A stretch of 5,118 bases of DNA from Acidobacteriota bacterium (GTDB taxonomy: Bacteria; Acidobacteriota; Terriglobia; Bryobacterales; JACQDG01): the NCBI GenBank assembly GCA_016201195.1, contig JACQDI010000436.1, positions 1 to 5,118 of the forward strand. The letters run 5' to 3'. The position numbers and the translations under genes were made by a program. Positions 1 to 4,924 of the stretch are shown here, in pieces. Positions within the stretch are counted from its first letter, which is position 1. Each line of letters begins with the position of its first letter. The notes under the pieces are model-generated. The model saw nothing but the letters and a program-made list of their open reading frames with translations, had not been told where the DNA came from and did not search any database.

Positions 1-1130
1 CCTTCGGCGTCGACCACCGAATAGTGCGTGGTCTCGGAACTCTCGTAGGGGCCCGGATTGCCGGCGCGAATCTCGGGGCTGGGCGTGGCCCGGTCGGGCC
101 GGATGCCGCGGCGCAACTCCTCGGCGTAGGGGCGCGAGATCAGCCCTGCCAGGGGAATCTTGACGAAGTCCGAATCGCCGAAATATTGGGCGCGGTCGGC
201 AAAAAAGCGGCGCATGGCCTCGGCGATGTAATGGATGCTGGTGGCCGACCCGGCCCCCGCTTTCTCGTACCCCGTGCCGTCCAGCACGTTAAGCATCTGG
301 AGAATCCCGGCCCCGCCGGAGCTGGGCGGAGGCGCGGTCAGAATGTTGTAGCCGCGGTAGGACCCCCGCAGCGGCGCGCGCTCCACAACCTGGTAGCGCT
401 TCAAATCTTCCAGGGTGATCAGGCCCCCGTGTTCCGCCATGTCCTCGGCGAGCAGCCGGGCCGTCTCGCCTTCGTAGAAATCCCGCGCCCCCAGCTTGGC
501 GATCCGCTCCAGCGTCGAAGCCAGCTCCGGCTGCCGGATGGTCTCGTCCGGCTCGAAGTATTTTCCGTCCCGCTGAAAGATGCGCCGCGATTCGGGGAAC
601 CGGGCGAGCAGCTTGCTCGCGCCAAGCGCCCGCGCCTGGCCGTAAGTGAGGGGAAACCCTTTTCCGGCCAACTCCACCGCCGGGGCCACCAGGCTTGCCC
701 AGGGTCGCCGGCCATACTTTTTCGAAGCGTATTCCAGGCCACGAACGGCGCCGGGCACCCCCACCGCGCGGTAGCCGATGATGCGGTCGTTGGTCACTTG
801 GCCGGCCGCGTCCAGGTACATGTCTCGCGTGGCTCTTTCCGGGGCTCGCTCGCGAAAATCGAGAAAGGTGGCGCGCCCGTCGGCGAGCCGGATCAGCATA
901 AAACCTCCGCCGCCGAGGTTACCCGCCGAGGGATGCGTCACCGCCAGCGCGAAGCCCACGGCCACCGCAGCGTCCACCGCGTTGCCGCCCTGCTCGAGCA
1001 CCCGCACACCGGCCTGCGTGGCGTGGTCCTCGACCGAGACCACCATGGCCCGCCGCGCCCGCACCGGCTGGCGGCTGGCGCCGGTCAGGGTGGACGCCAG
1101 CACCAGGCAGAGGGCGCACAACTTTTTCAT
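1..1130 (-). CDS. ggt: Gamma-glutamyltransferase (glutathione hydrolase), N-terminal 376 codons, cut by window edge
   Basis: This is a secreted N-terminal-nucleophile hydrolase that cleaves and transfers the gamma-glutamyl group of glutathione and related compounds, normally in the periplasm. My translation from the ATG at 1130 stays open to base 1. Residues 1-19 look like a signal peptide (MKK, then a hydrophobic core). QGGNAVDAAVAVGFALAVTHP (47-67) and AGNLGGGGFMLI (69-80) are family signatures. R93 in DFRERAP matches the substrate-binding arginine of E. coli GGT (R114). APPPSSGG lies at 266-273. TTHYSVVD begins at T367, the position of the autocleavage nucleophile, so the whole large subunit and only about ten residues of the small subunit are inside the window. 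Family members are about 550-580 residues long. The gene lies 30 bp downstream of a toxin remnant on the same strand and seems to have its own -10. No defect is visible in the part seen. Confidence 0.96.
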   Translation of the reverse strand, partial: MKKLCALCLVLASTLTGASRQPVRARRAMVVSVEDHATQAGVRVLEQGGNAVDAAVAVGFALAVTHPSAGNLGGGGFMLIRLADGRATFLDFRERAPERATRDMYLDAAGQVTNDRIIGYRAVGVPGAVRGLEYASKKYGRRPWASLVAPAVELAGKGFPLTYGQARALGASKLLARFPESRRIFQRDGKYFEPDETIRQPELASTLERIAKLGARDFYEGETARLLAEDMAEHGGLITLEDLKRYQVVERAPLRGSYRGYNILTAPPPSSGGAGILQMLNVLDGTGYEKAGAGSATSIHYIAEAMRRFFADRAQYFGDSDFVKIPLAGLISRPYAEELRRGIRPDRATPSPEIRAGNPGPYESSETTHYSVVDAE

Positions 1131-1139
1131 GATTTCCAA

Positions 1140-1145
1140 ATTGTA
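1140..1145 (-). promoter_or_regulatory. Possible -10 element for ggt
   Basis: The minus strand reads TACAAT (5 of 6 to TATAAT), then 9 nt, then the ggt ATG. A start about 7 nt downstream of the hexamer would give a leader of only about 3 nt. No convincing -35 is visible at 16-18 bp, and ribosome-binding potential is weak (GGA only). The element lies in the 30-bp gap after the broken toxin gene, so ggt could be transcribed independently of the toxin-antitoxin remnant. This is a motif match only. Confidence 0.35.
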
Positions 1146-1160
1146 CCTAAGCGGGGTCCG

Positions 1161-1472
1161 CTATGGTGAGCGCTTCCCAGGCAGGCGCGTCATGCGGATT
1201 CTTTGCCGCGTGACGACGCTGAAGAAGCCGGACCAACTGGACTGAGACGTGATAGCCGAGAGGGCGATCCTGGCGACCTCGGCCGAAAGGCCATCTCTCC
1301 GAAGTCCTTGTCGAATGTCAGTAAGGTCCGCCCCTCGGCCGAACAGCGGGCCAGGACCTCTTCATCCGCCTCGCCCGATTTGGTCTTCACTGGCCCATGC
1401 GATGTCGAAGCCCGCGTTTCGAACGGCCTGAAGCGCAGGGCGTGGGAAGTTCTCGTCCGCTAGGAACCTCAT
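1161..1472 (-). pseudogene. Broken DUF5615 (PIN-like) toxin, partner of the DUF433 antitoxin
   Basis: DUF5615 proteins are small PIN-like putative nucleases encoded directly after DUF433 antitoxins. The ATG (1472-1470) overlaps the DUF433 stop as ATGA, so translation would be coupled. Three family-like segments are recognisable but not in one frame. The first is MRFLADENFPRPALQAV through WASED (codons 1-30, with the acidic LADEN motif); its frame stops at 1362-1364. The second is KSGEADEEVLARC through LLTFDKDFGEMAFR in another frame, rejoined if one extra base near 1382 is ignored. The third is EVARIALSAI through FFSVVTRQRIRMTRLPG back in the first frame, ending at the TAG at 1161-1163. Between AFR and EVAR about 15-20 residues usual for the family are missing, so a deletion near 1281-1283 is likely. 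The pieces total about 102 residues. The first lesion could be a sequencing error; the second could not easily be. Confidence 0.8.
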
Positions 1473-1702
1473 GCAGGTTCCAACGGAAAGACCTTCTCGG
1501 CGTGGAGTAAGTCACTGGCGTAAGCCAAGCAGGCGCGAATGTCCTCGGCGATCAGATTCGGGTAGCTATCCAGAATCTGTTCCTGGGTCCAGCCAGCGGC
1601 GAGAAGGTCGATAATCAACTCGACGGAAATCCTCGTCCCCTTGACCACCGGCTTGCCGACCAGGACCTTCGCGTCGATGCTGATCCGGTCCTGCCAGTTC
1701 AT
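1469..1702 (-). CDS. DUF433 family antitoxin (77 aa)
   Basis: DUF433 proteins are small helix-turn-helix-like antitoxins that pair with DUF5615/PIN-like toxins and probably repress their own operon. The 77-residue product begins MNWQDRISIDAKVLVGKPVV and carries the family hallmarks: ISIDAKVLVGKPVVKGTRISV (7-27), then LIIDLLAAGWTQEQILDSYP, then IRACLAYASDLL. Length is normal for the family and the frame is intact. I chose the ATG at 1702 because it starts directly before the conserved domain; the same frame is open upstream to an ATG at 1960, but that extension (about 86 residues) resembles nothing. No Shine-Dalgarno sequence precedes the start, whereas a -10-like element ends 6 nt upstream, suggesting a leaderless transcript. 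The stop overlaps the toxin start by four bases. Because the toxin is broken, this antitoxin is probably an orphan. Confidence 0.9.
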   Translation of the reverse strand: MNWQDRISIDAKVLVGKPVVKGTRISVELIIDLLAAGWTQEQILDSYPNLIAEDIRACLAYASDLLHAEKVFPLEPA

Positions 1703-1708
1703 AACTAC

Positions 1709-1717
1709 ACCATAGCA
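1709..1717 (-). promoter_or_regulatory. Putative extended -10 for the DUF433 operon
   Basis: The minus strand reads TGCTATGGT, an extended -10 (TGn plus TATGGT, 4 of 6), followed by exactly 6 nt (GTAGTT) and the DUF433 ATG. Transcription would begin at or next to the A of the start codon. The -35 position holds only a weak candidate (TTCCTC at 18 bp spacing). Supported by motif and position alone. Confidence 0.4.
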
Positions 1718-2019
1718 AAAACCACGCGTCGGGAGGAAGTTGGCGACCTTTGTCTCCGGCACGTGTCCCGCGGCGAGACAAGCCGGAGGCTCATCCCACC
1801 AGGCCAACACGGCCGGGTTCTTCTGGGAGTAGATCCGCCGCCGGGCGGCCTTCCACCCTCGCCCGGCGCTCTTTCGACATACGCTCGATTCCTGGACACG
1901 GCTTTGAAGACGCGTGATAAGCCTCTCAAGTACACTGGCGCCAGGCAGCAGGGCCTTCATTAGGGCCGAGCGTACGTTAGGCCGATGTCCTTTCTCACAC
2001 GCAAAGGGGTTCCGTTTCG
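1718..2019. other. Divergent intergenic region between the two toxin-antitoxin remnants
   Basis: With its flanking promoters, this region separates the minus-strand DUF433 gene from the plus-strand UPF0175 gene (332 bp start to start). I examined frames on both strands. Minus-strand frames are open over 66-86 codons and one runs into DUF433, but none gives a recognisable protein. The translations are rich in arginine, proline and glycine, as random frames in GC-rich DNA are. No tRNA, clear terminator or repeat family is evident. It probably holds the regulatory sequences of both operons, perhaps with unrecognisable gene debris. Confidence 0.45.
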
Positions 2020-2028
2020 TGATACTCT
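2020..2028 (+). promoter_or_regulatory. Putative extended -10 for the UPF0175 operon
   Basis: TGATACTCT has the extended-10 TG and the three best conserved hexamer bases (T, A and final T of TACTCT). It is followed by exactly 6 nt (AAGTCC) and the ATG at 2035. There is no Shine-Dalgarno sequence and no good -35. Taken alone the match is weak; it gains weight because the 6-nt spacing is the same as for DUF433 and the ATPase. Confidence 0.33.
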
Positions 2029-2034
2029 AAGTCC

Positions 2035-2298
2035 ATGAAGATCACGGTCGAGCTTCCCGACGATGTGGCGCAGCACGCCAACGCCGGTCGGGAAGCCCTG
2101 GAGGCTCTCGTGATCGAAGGCTACCGGTCGTGTGCGCTCACGCATTACCAGGCGAGCCACCTGCTCGGGCTTTCGCGCTTCGAGTTCGACGGCTTTCTGA
2201 AAGAACGGAATATCTACGATCACGCTTACAGTCTCGAAGACTTCGAGCCGATCACGCTTACAGTCTCGAAGACTTCGAGCCGGACCTTGAAACGCTGA
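2035..2298 (+). CDS. UPF0175 family antitoxin with C-terminus frameshifted by a 32-bp duplication (87 aa)
   Basis: UPF0175 proteins are small antitoxin-like proteins encoded just before DUF3368 PIN-type toxins. The family signature is visible: MKITVELPDD at the start, REALEALVIEGYRSCALTHYQ (23-43), then LLGLSRFEFDGFLKERNIYD and YSLEDFEP ending at P72. After P72 a second copy of a 32-bp unit is read in the wrong frame, giving the tail ITLTVSKTSSRTLKR and a stop at 2296-2298. Removing one copy restores the tail DLETLRQLEAKGPLQR, an 88-residue protein and a stop at 2331-2333 that overlaps the toxin ATG as ATGA. So about the last 16 residues, likely part of the toxin-contacting end, are replaced, and translational coupling to the toxin is lost. 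The DNA-binding N-terminal part is intact. It may be a functional repressor, a dead gene or a reversible variant. Confidence 0.85.
   Translation: MKITVELPDDVAQHANAGREALEALVIEGYRSCALTHYQASHLLGLSRFEFDGFLKERNIYDHAYSLEDFEPITLTVSKTSSRTLKR
2219..2282 (+). repeat. Perfect 32-bp tandem duplication inside the UPF0175 gene
   Basis: Bases 2219-2250 are repeated exactly at 2251-2282, and the period-32 identity extends two bases further left to 2217. The unit length is not a multiple of three, so the second copy shifts the frame. Each copy contains a 15-bp perfect palindrome, CTCGAAG-A-CTTCGAG (2233-2247 and 2265-2279), which could stall replication and favour slippage. Identity of the copies implies a recent event or an assembly artefact. 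Confidence 0.97.
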
Positions 2299-2329
2299 GA
2301 CAACTCGAAGCCAAGGGCCCGCTGCAACG

Positions 2330-2434
2330 ATGATCGTTGTTGTTGCCGATACGTCTCCGCTCAACTACCTCATCCAGATCGACTACCATCGGTCCAGATC
2401 GGCGCCGGGCGGCCCTCCATCCGATGTAGCATAA
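2330..2434 (+). pseudogene. Truncated DUF3368/PIN-type toxin (34-codon stub)
   Basis: The reading frame opens with MIVVVADTSPLNYLIQID, the N-terminus of DUF3368 PIN-like toxins, including the first acidic catalytic residue (D7 in ADTSPLNYL). Family members run to about 150-170 residues. Here the similarity stops at residue 18, and an unrelated tail (YHRSRSAPGGPPSDVA) leads to TAA at 2432-2434. The other conserved acidic residues are absent, so the stub cannot be an active nuclease. The ATG overlaps the stop of the reconstructed antitoxin (ATGA), as in an intact module. A 9-bp direct repeat TCCAGATCG (2373-2381 and 2393-2401) lies at the point where similarity ends and may mark the deletion. 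larC starts 12 bp after the stub. Confidence 0.75.
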
Positions 2435-2446
2435 TGAAGGTCAGCA
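2430..2446 (+). promoter_or_regulatory. larC start region: GAAGG ribosome-binding site and possible -10
   Basis: GAAGG (2436-2440) stands 6 nt before the larC ATG and is a plausible Shine-Dalgarno sequence. CATAAT (2430-2435, 5 of 6 to TATAAT) overlaps the end of the toxin stub and could be a -10, but no -35 is visible. If CATAAT is the promoter, GAAGG would not be in the mRNA; the ribosome site makes sense only for transcripts arriving from upstream. The two readings exclude each other. Confidence 0.4.
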
Positions 2447-3619
2447 ATGCGAATCTGCTACCTCGACTGCTTCTCCGGTATCAGCGGCGACATGCTGCTG
2501 GGCGCGCTGGCCGACGCCGGAGCCGACCAGGTTGAACTGGCCCGCCAAATCGGGCGACTGGGCCTGGAAGCGGTCGGGGTGTGCTTCGAGAAATGTTCGC
2601 GTGGCGGCATCGCCGCTACCAAGCTCCGGGTCCAGGCGCCGCCGGATCCCCAGCACCGGCACCTGTCGCACATCGAGAAAATCATTCAGAGCGCCGGGCT
2701 TGCCCCCCGAGCGACCGAGCAGAGCCTGGCCGTGTTCCGGCGGCTGGGCGAGGTGGAGGCGGCCATCCACCAGGTGCCGGTCGAGGAGGTCCACTTTCAC
2801 GAGGTCGGCGCGGTCGATTCCATTGTCGATATTGTCGGAGCCTGCGTCGCGCTCGAGTTGCTCGGTGTGGATCGCATCCACTGCTCGCCTCTGAACCTGG
2901 GCTCGGGAACCGTGAAGTGCGAGCACGGCACGCTGCCGGTGCCCGCGCCTGCCACGGCGGCGCTGGTACAAGGCAGGCCGGTGTATTCCCGGGGTCCGGC
3001 GGTCGAGCTGACCACGCCCACCGGAGCCGCCATCGCCACCACCCTGGCGTCGGACTTCGGCCCCCTGCCGCCGATGCGCCTCCAGGCGACCGGCTACGGC
3101 GCGGGCGAGAGCGAGTTCCCCGAGCACCCCAACCTGCTGCGCGTGCTCCTGGGCGAGCCCAGCGCCGCCGCCGAAGCCACCGAAATCTGGGTCCTCGAAG
3201 CCAACCTGGACGACATGACCCCGCAGGTGGCCGGCTACGTCAGCGAGCGCCTGCTCGAGGCCGGAGCGCTCGACGTGACCCTTTCGCCGGTCTATATGAA
3301 AAAGGACCGCCCGGGCTTCACGCTTACGGTGCTGGCCAAGCCTCACGACCGCGAGCGGCTGAGCGCGCTGCTCTTTGCCGAGACCACCACGCTCGGCATC
3401 CGCGCCTATCCGGCCGAGCGGCGCGTGCTCGAACGCAGTTGGGTCGAGGTTGAGACCGGCTTGGGCAGGGTGCGCGTCAAGGTCGCCCGCGACGGCAGCC
3501 AGGTGCGCAACTTCGCCCCCGAATACGAGGATTGCCGCCGCTTGGCCCGCGAAAAGGGAGTGCCTCTGAAAGAAATCATCCAGGCCGCGAACTTCGCCTT
3601 TCTCGCCAAGCAGCGTTAG
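2447..3619 (+). CDS. larC: LarC, nickel-pincer cofactor nickel insertase (pyridinium-3,5-bisthiocarboxylate mononucleotide nickel chelatase)
   Basis: LarC is the CTP-dependent cyclometallase that inserts nickel into the dithiolated pyridinium mononucleotide made by LarB and LarE, forming the nickel-pincer nucleotide of lactate racemase and other LarA-like enzymes. The 390-residue product has the N-terminal signature YLDCFSGISGDMLLGAL (5-21), a histidine-rich HRHLSHIEKII (70-80), VHFHEVGAVDSIVDIVG (115-131), HGTLPVPAPAT (160-170), ELTTPTGAAI (187-196), and in the C-terminal CTP-binding half EANLDDMTPQ (251-260) and VYMKKDRPG (282-290). The gene is one uninterrupted frame, unlike Lactiplantibacillus plantarum, where full-length LarC needs a programmed frameshift between larC1 and larC2. 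No larA, larB or larE lies in the window. The ATG at 2447 is chosen from the conserved N-terminus and GAAGG 6 nt upstream. The stop (3617-3619) abuts the convergent ATPase stop. Confidence 0.95.
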   Translation: MRICYLDCFSGISGDMLLGALADAGADQVELARQIGRLGLEAVGVCFEKCSRGGIAATKLRVQAPPDPQHRHLSHIEKIIQSAGLAPRATEQSLAVFRRLGEVEAAIHQVPVEEVHFHEVGAVDSIVDIVGACVALELLGVDRIHCSPLNLGSGTVKCEHGTLPVPAPATAALVQGRPVYSRGPAVELTTPTGAAIATTLASDFGPLPPMRLQATGYGAGESEFPEHPNLLRVLLGEPSAAAEATEIWVLEANLDDMTPQVAGYVSERLLEAGALDVTLSPVYMKKDRPGFTLTVLAKPHDRERLSALLFAETTTLGIRAYPAERRVLERSWVEVETGLGRVRVKVARDGSQVRNFAPEYEDCRRLAREKGVPLKEIIQAANFAFLAKQR

Positions 3620-4798
3620 TTATGGTTTCCGCCTCTGGGCCAGCATGTTCACGAACCCCGGAACGTCGAGGGCCTGGACGCCTGGCGCCAGGGTGTGAAT
3701 CGCCGGCGCTCGATCCGAGGAGCGGTGAACCACCAGCATCCGTCGCACCGCCCGGCCCGTCGATCGCCCAAGAGACACCAGCGGGCCTGCCATGCCCGGC
3801 TGCACGGTCTTGGCGGCTTTGCACTCGACCATACACAGCGCGTCAGACCGGTCCGGGAAGAGAAAATCGACCTCCAACCCCTGCTGGTCGCGAAAAAAGT
3901 AAAGCTGTTTCCGCGCGCCGCGATTGACCTGCACTTTGAGAATCTCAGCCGCGACAAATCCTTCAAAGAGCGCTCCCAGAAACGGGGATCGCTCCAGTTC
4001 GGCCGGCGAGGCGATTCCCAGCAAATGGCACGCCAGCCCGGAGTCCGCCCAGTACAACTTCGGCGACTTGATCAGACGCTTGCCGAAATTCTCGAAGTAC
4101 GGAGGAACCAGGATGATCTGCGCCGTCACCTCCAGGACATGGAGCCACTCCGTCACCGTCGGCACGGAAATGCCAAGCGGCGCCGCCAGATCGGTCTTGT
4201 TCAACACTTGTCCGTGGCGGCTGGCCAGCAAGGCCAGAAAGCGGCGGAAGGTTGCCAAGTCGCGTACGTTGGTGATGGCCCGGACGTCCCGCTCCAGATA
4301 AGTCTGCACATATGAGCTGAACCACAGGTCGCGGGACTTGGGACGCGCCAGCGCCTCCGGAAAGCCACCGAGCAACAGGCTCACCCGATCGCTCTCCTCA
4401 AGGCTGAATGGCAGTAGCTGCAATATGGCTGCGCGGCCGGCCATCGATTCGCTGACGCCCTGCATCAGCGGCGCCTCCTGCGAGCCGGTGAACAACCACT
4501 GGCCCGCACGCCGGGGAGTTTGATCGATCAGCGTGCGCACATAGGCCAGCAACTCGGGGACGTTCTGAATCTCGTCGAACAACACCGGCGGCGCCAATTC
4601 GTCGAGCAGGGCCCTCGGGTCGGCCCGAGCCCGCGCCCGTACATCGGGGTCCTCCAGCAGCACATACCGGGCGTGGGGGAACAAGCGGCGCAGCAGCGTG
4701 GTCTTACCGGCGCGGCGGGGCCCCGTCACCACAACCGCCGGGAAATGCCGCGCCGCATCTAAGACTGTTTTCGCGATGGCCCGGGCAACCAGGTGCAT
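3620..4798 (-). CDS. AAA+ ATPase with C-terminal DUF4143 domain (392 aa)
   Basis: This belongs to the large family of prokaryotic AAA ATPases with a DUF4143 tail, common in accessory DNA and of unproven function. Visible elements in order: Walker A GPRRAGKTT (26-34), Walker B VLFDEIQNVPEL (72-83), a sensor-like WLFTGSQEAPLM (101-112), a GRA motif (121-123), GGFPEAL (144-150), YVQTYLERDVRAI (163-175), a winged-helix-like segment LNKTDLAAPLGISVPTVTEWL (199-219), KRLIKSPKLYWADSGLACHLLG (240-261), and a C-terminal nuclease-like core EGFVAAEI (279-286), FFRDQQGLEVDF (301-312), CMVECKAAK (322-330) resembling a PD-(D/E)XK arrangement. Length and motifs look complete. It lies alone on its strand, with a good promoter directly upstream and its TAA (3622-3620) touching the larC stop. 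Involvement in defence or toxin-antitoxin-like functions is inferred for the family, not shown here. Confidence 0.93.
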   Translation of the reverse strand: MHLVARAIAKTVLDAARHFPAVVVTGPRRAGKTTLLRRLFPHARYVLLEDPDVRARARADPRALLDELAPPVLFDEIQNVPELLAYVRTLIDQTPRRAGQWLFTGSQEAPLMQGVSESMAGRAAILQLLPFSLEESDRVSLLLGGFPEALARPKSRDLWFSSYVQTYLERDVRAITNVRDLATFRRFLALLASRHGQVLNKTDLAAPLGISVPTVTEWLHVLEVTAQIILVPPYFENFGKRLIKSPKLYWADSGLACHLLGIASPAELERSPFLGALFEGFVAAEILKVQVNRGARKQLYFFRDQQGLEVDFLFPDRSDALCMVECKAAKTVQPGMAGPLVSLGRSTGRAVRRMLVVHRSSDRAPAIHTLAPGVQALDVPGFVNMLAQRRKP

Positions 4799-4833
4799 AT
4801 GAGAATTCTAAACCAAAACTTTAGATTTCTCAA
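4799..4833 (-). promoter_or_regulatory. Sigma70-like promoter for the ATPase, probably giving a leaderless mRNA
   Basis: The minus strand reads TTGAGA (5 of 6; plus coordinates 4828-4833), a 17-bp AT-rich spacer, TAGAAT (5 of 6; 4805-4810), then TCTCAT and the ATG. The hexamer ends 6 nt before the start codon, so transcription should begin at the ATG itself. No Shine-Dalgarno sequence is present. This is the best promoter in the window. The region is shared with the divergent metG stub, so the two may have been co-regulated. Confidence 0.7.
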
Positions 4834-4870
4834 CAGCAAGTCCGGGGCATATTAAGATAAATCTGTACCC

Positions 4871-4924
4871 ATGAAATACTTTCTGACCACGCCGCTGTAC
4901 TACGTCAACGCCGCGCCGCCGTGA
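4871..4924 (+). pseudogene. metG: Methionyl-tRNA synthetase stub: first 16 codons of metG, broken before the HIGH motif
   Basis: The frame ATG to TGA encodes MKYFLTTPLYYVNAAPP. The first 16 residues match the start of bacterial methionyl-tRNA synthetases of the type that continue PHIGHAYTT, where HIGH is the class I catalytic signature. Here the codon that should be His is CCG, followed at once by TGA, and the sequence after it has no synthetase similarity in any frame I could read. The enzyme is normally more than 500 residues, so this cannot be active. The gene is essential, so either a complete metG lies elsewhere, or the break is a mobile-element insertion, rearrangement or assembly join. 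Upstream bases 4799-4870 still look like an intact divergent promoter region. Confidence 0.75.

Noticed and set aside
1150..1162. Short inverted repeat AGCGG-GGT-CCGCT before ggt, as a terminator or operator
   Set aside because: Five-bp arms in GC-rich DNA are expected by chance, and there is no U-run on the minus strand downstream.
24..1169. Long plus-strand open frame of 381 codons
   Set aside because: It is the antisense shadow of ggt. The translation is rich in arginine, glycine and proline and resembles nothing, whereas the opposite strand gives a clear GGT.
1703..1960. N-terminal extension of DUF433 to the upstream ATG at 1960
   Set aside because: The extra 86 or so residues match no family, while the ATG at 1702 gives the normal DUF433 length and has a -10-like element in front.
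2219..2282. CRISPR-like repeats of 32 bp
   Set aside because: There are only two copies, they are directly adjacent with no spacer, and they lie inside a coding sequence. This is a tandem duplication.
2441..3346. Minus-strand open frame of 301 codons across larC
   Set aside because: It is a shadow of larC in GC-rich DNA; it has no recognisable domain and lies opposite a strongly conserved gene.
3695..4315. Plus-strand open frame of 206 codons across the ATPase
   Set aside because: It is antisense to the conserved ATPase motifs and its own translation has no family features.
4871..4924. The 17-residue peptide as a regulatory leader peptide
   Set aside because: It matches the start of methionyl-tRNA synthetase too closely, has no run of a single regulatory codon, and no attenuator-like alternative hairpins follow directly.
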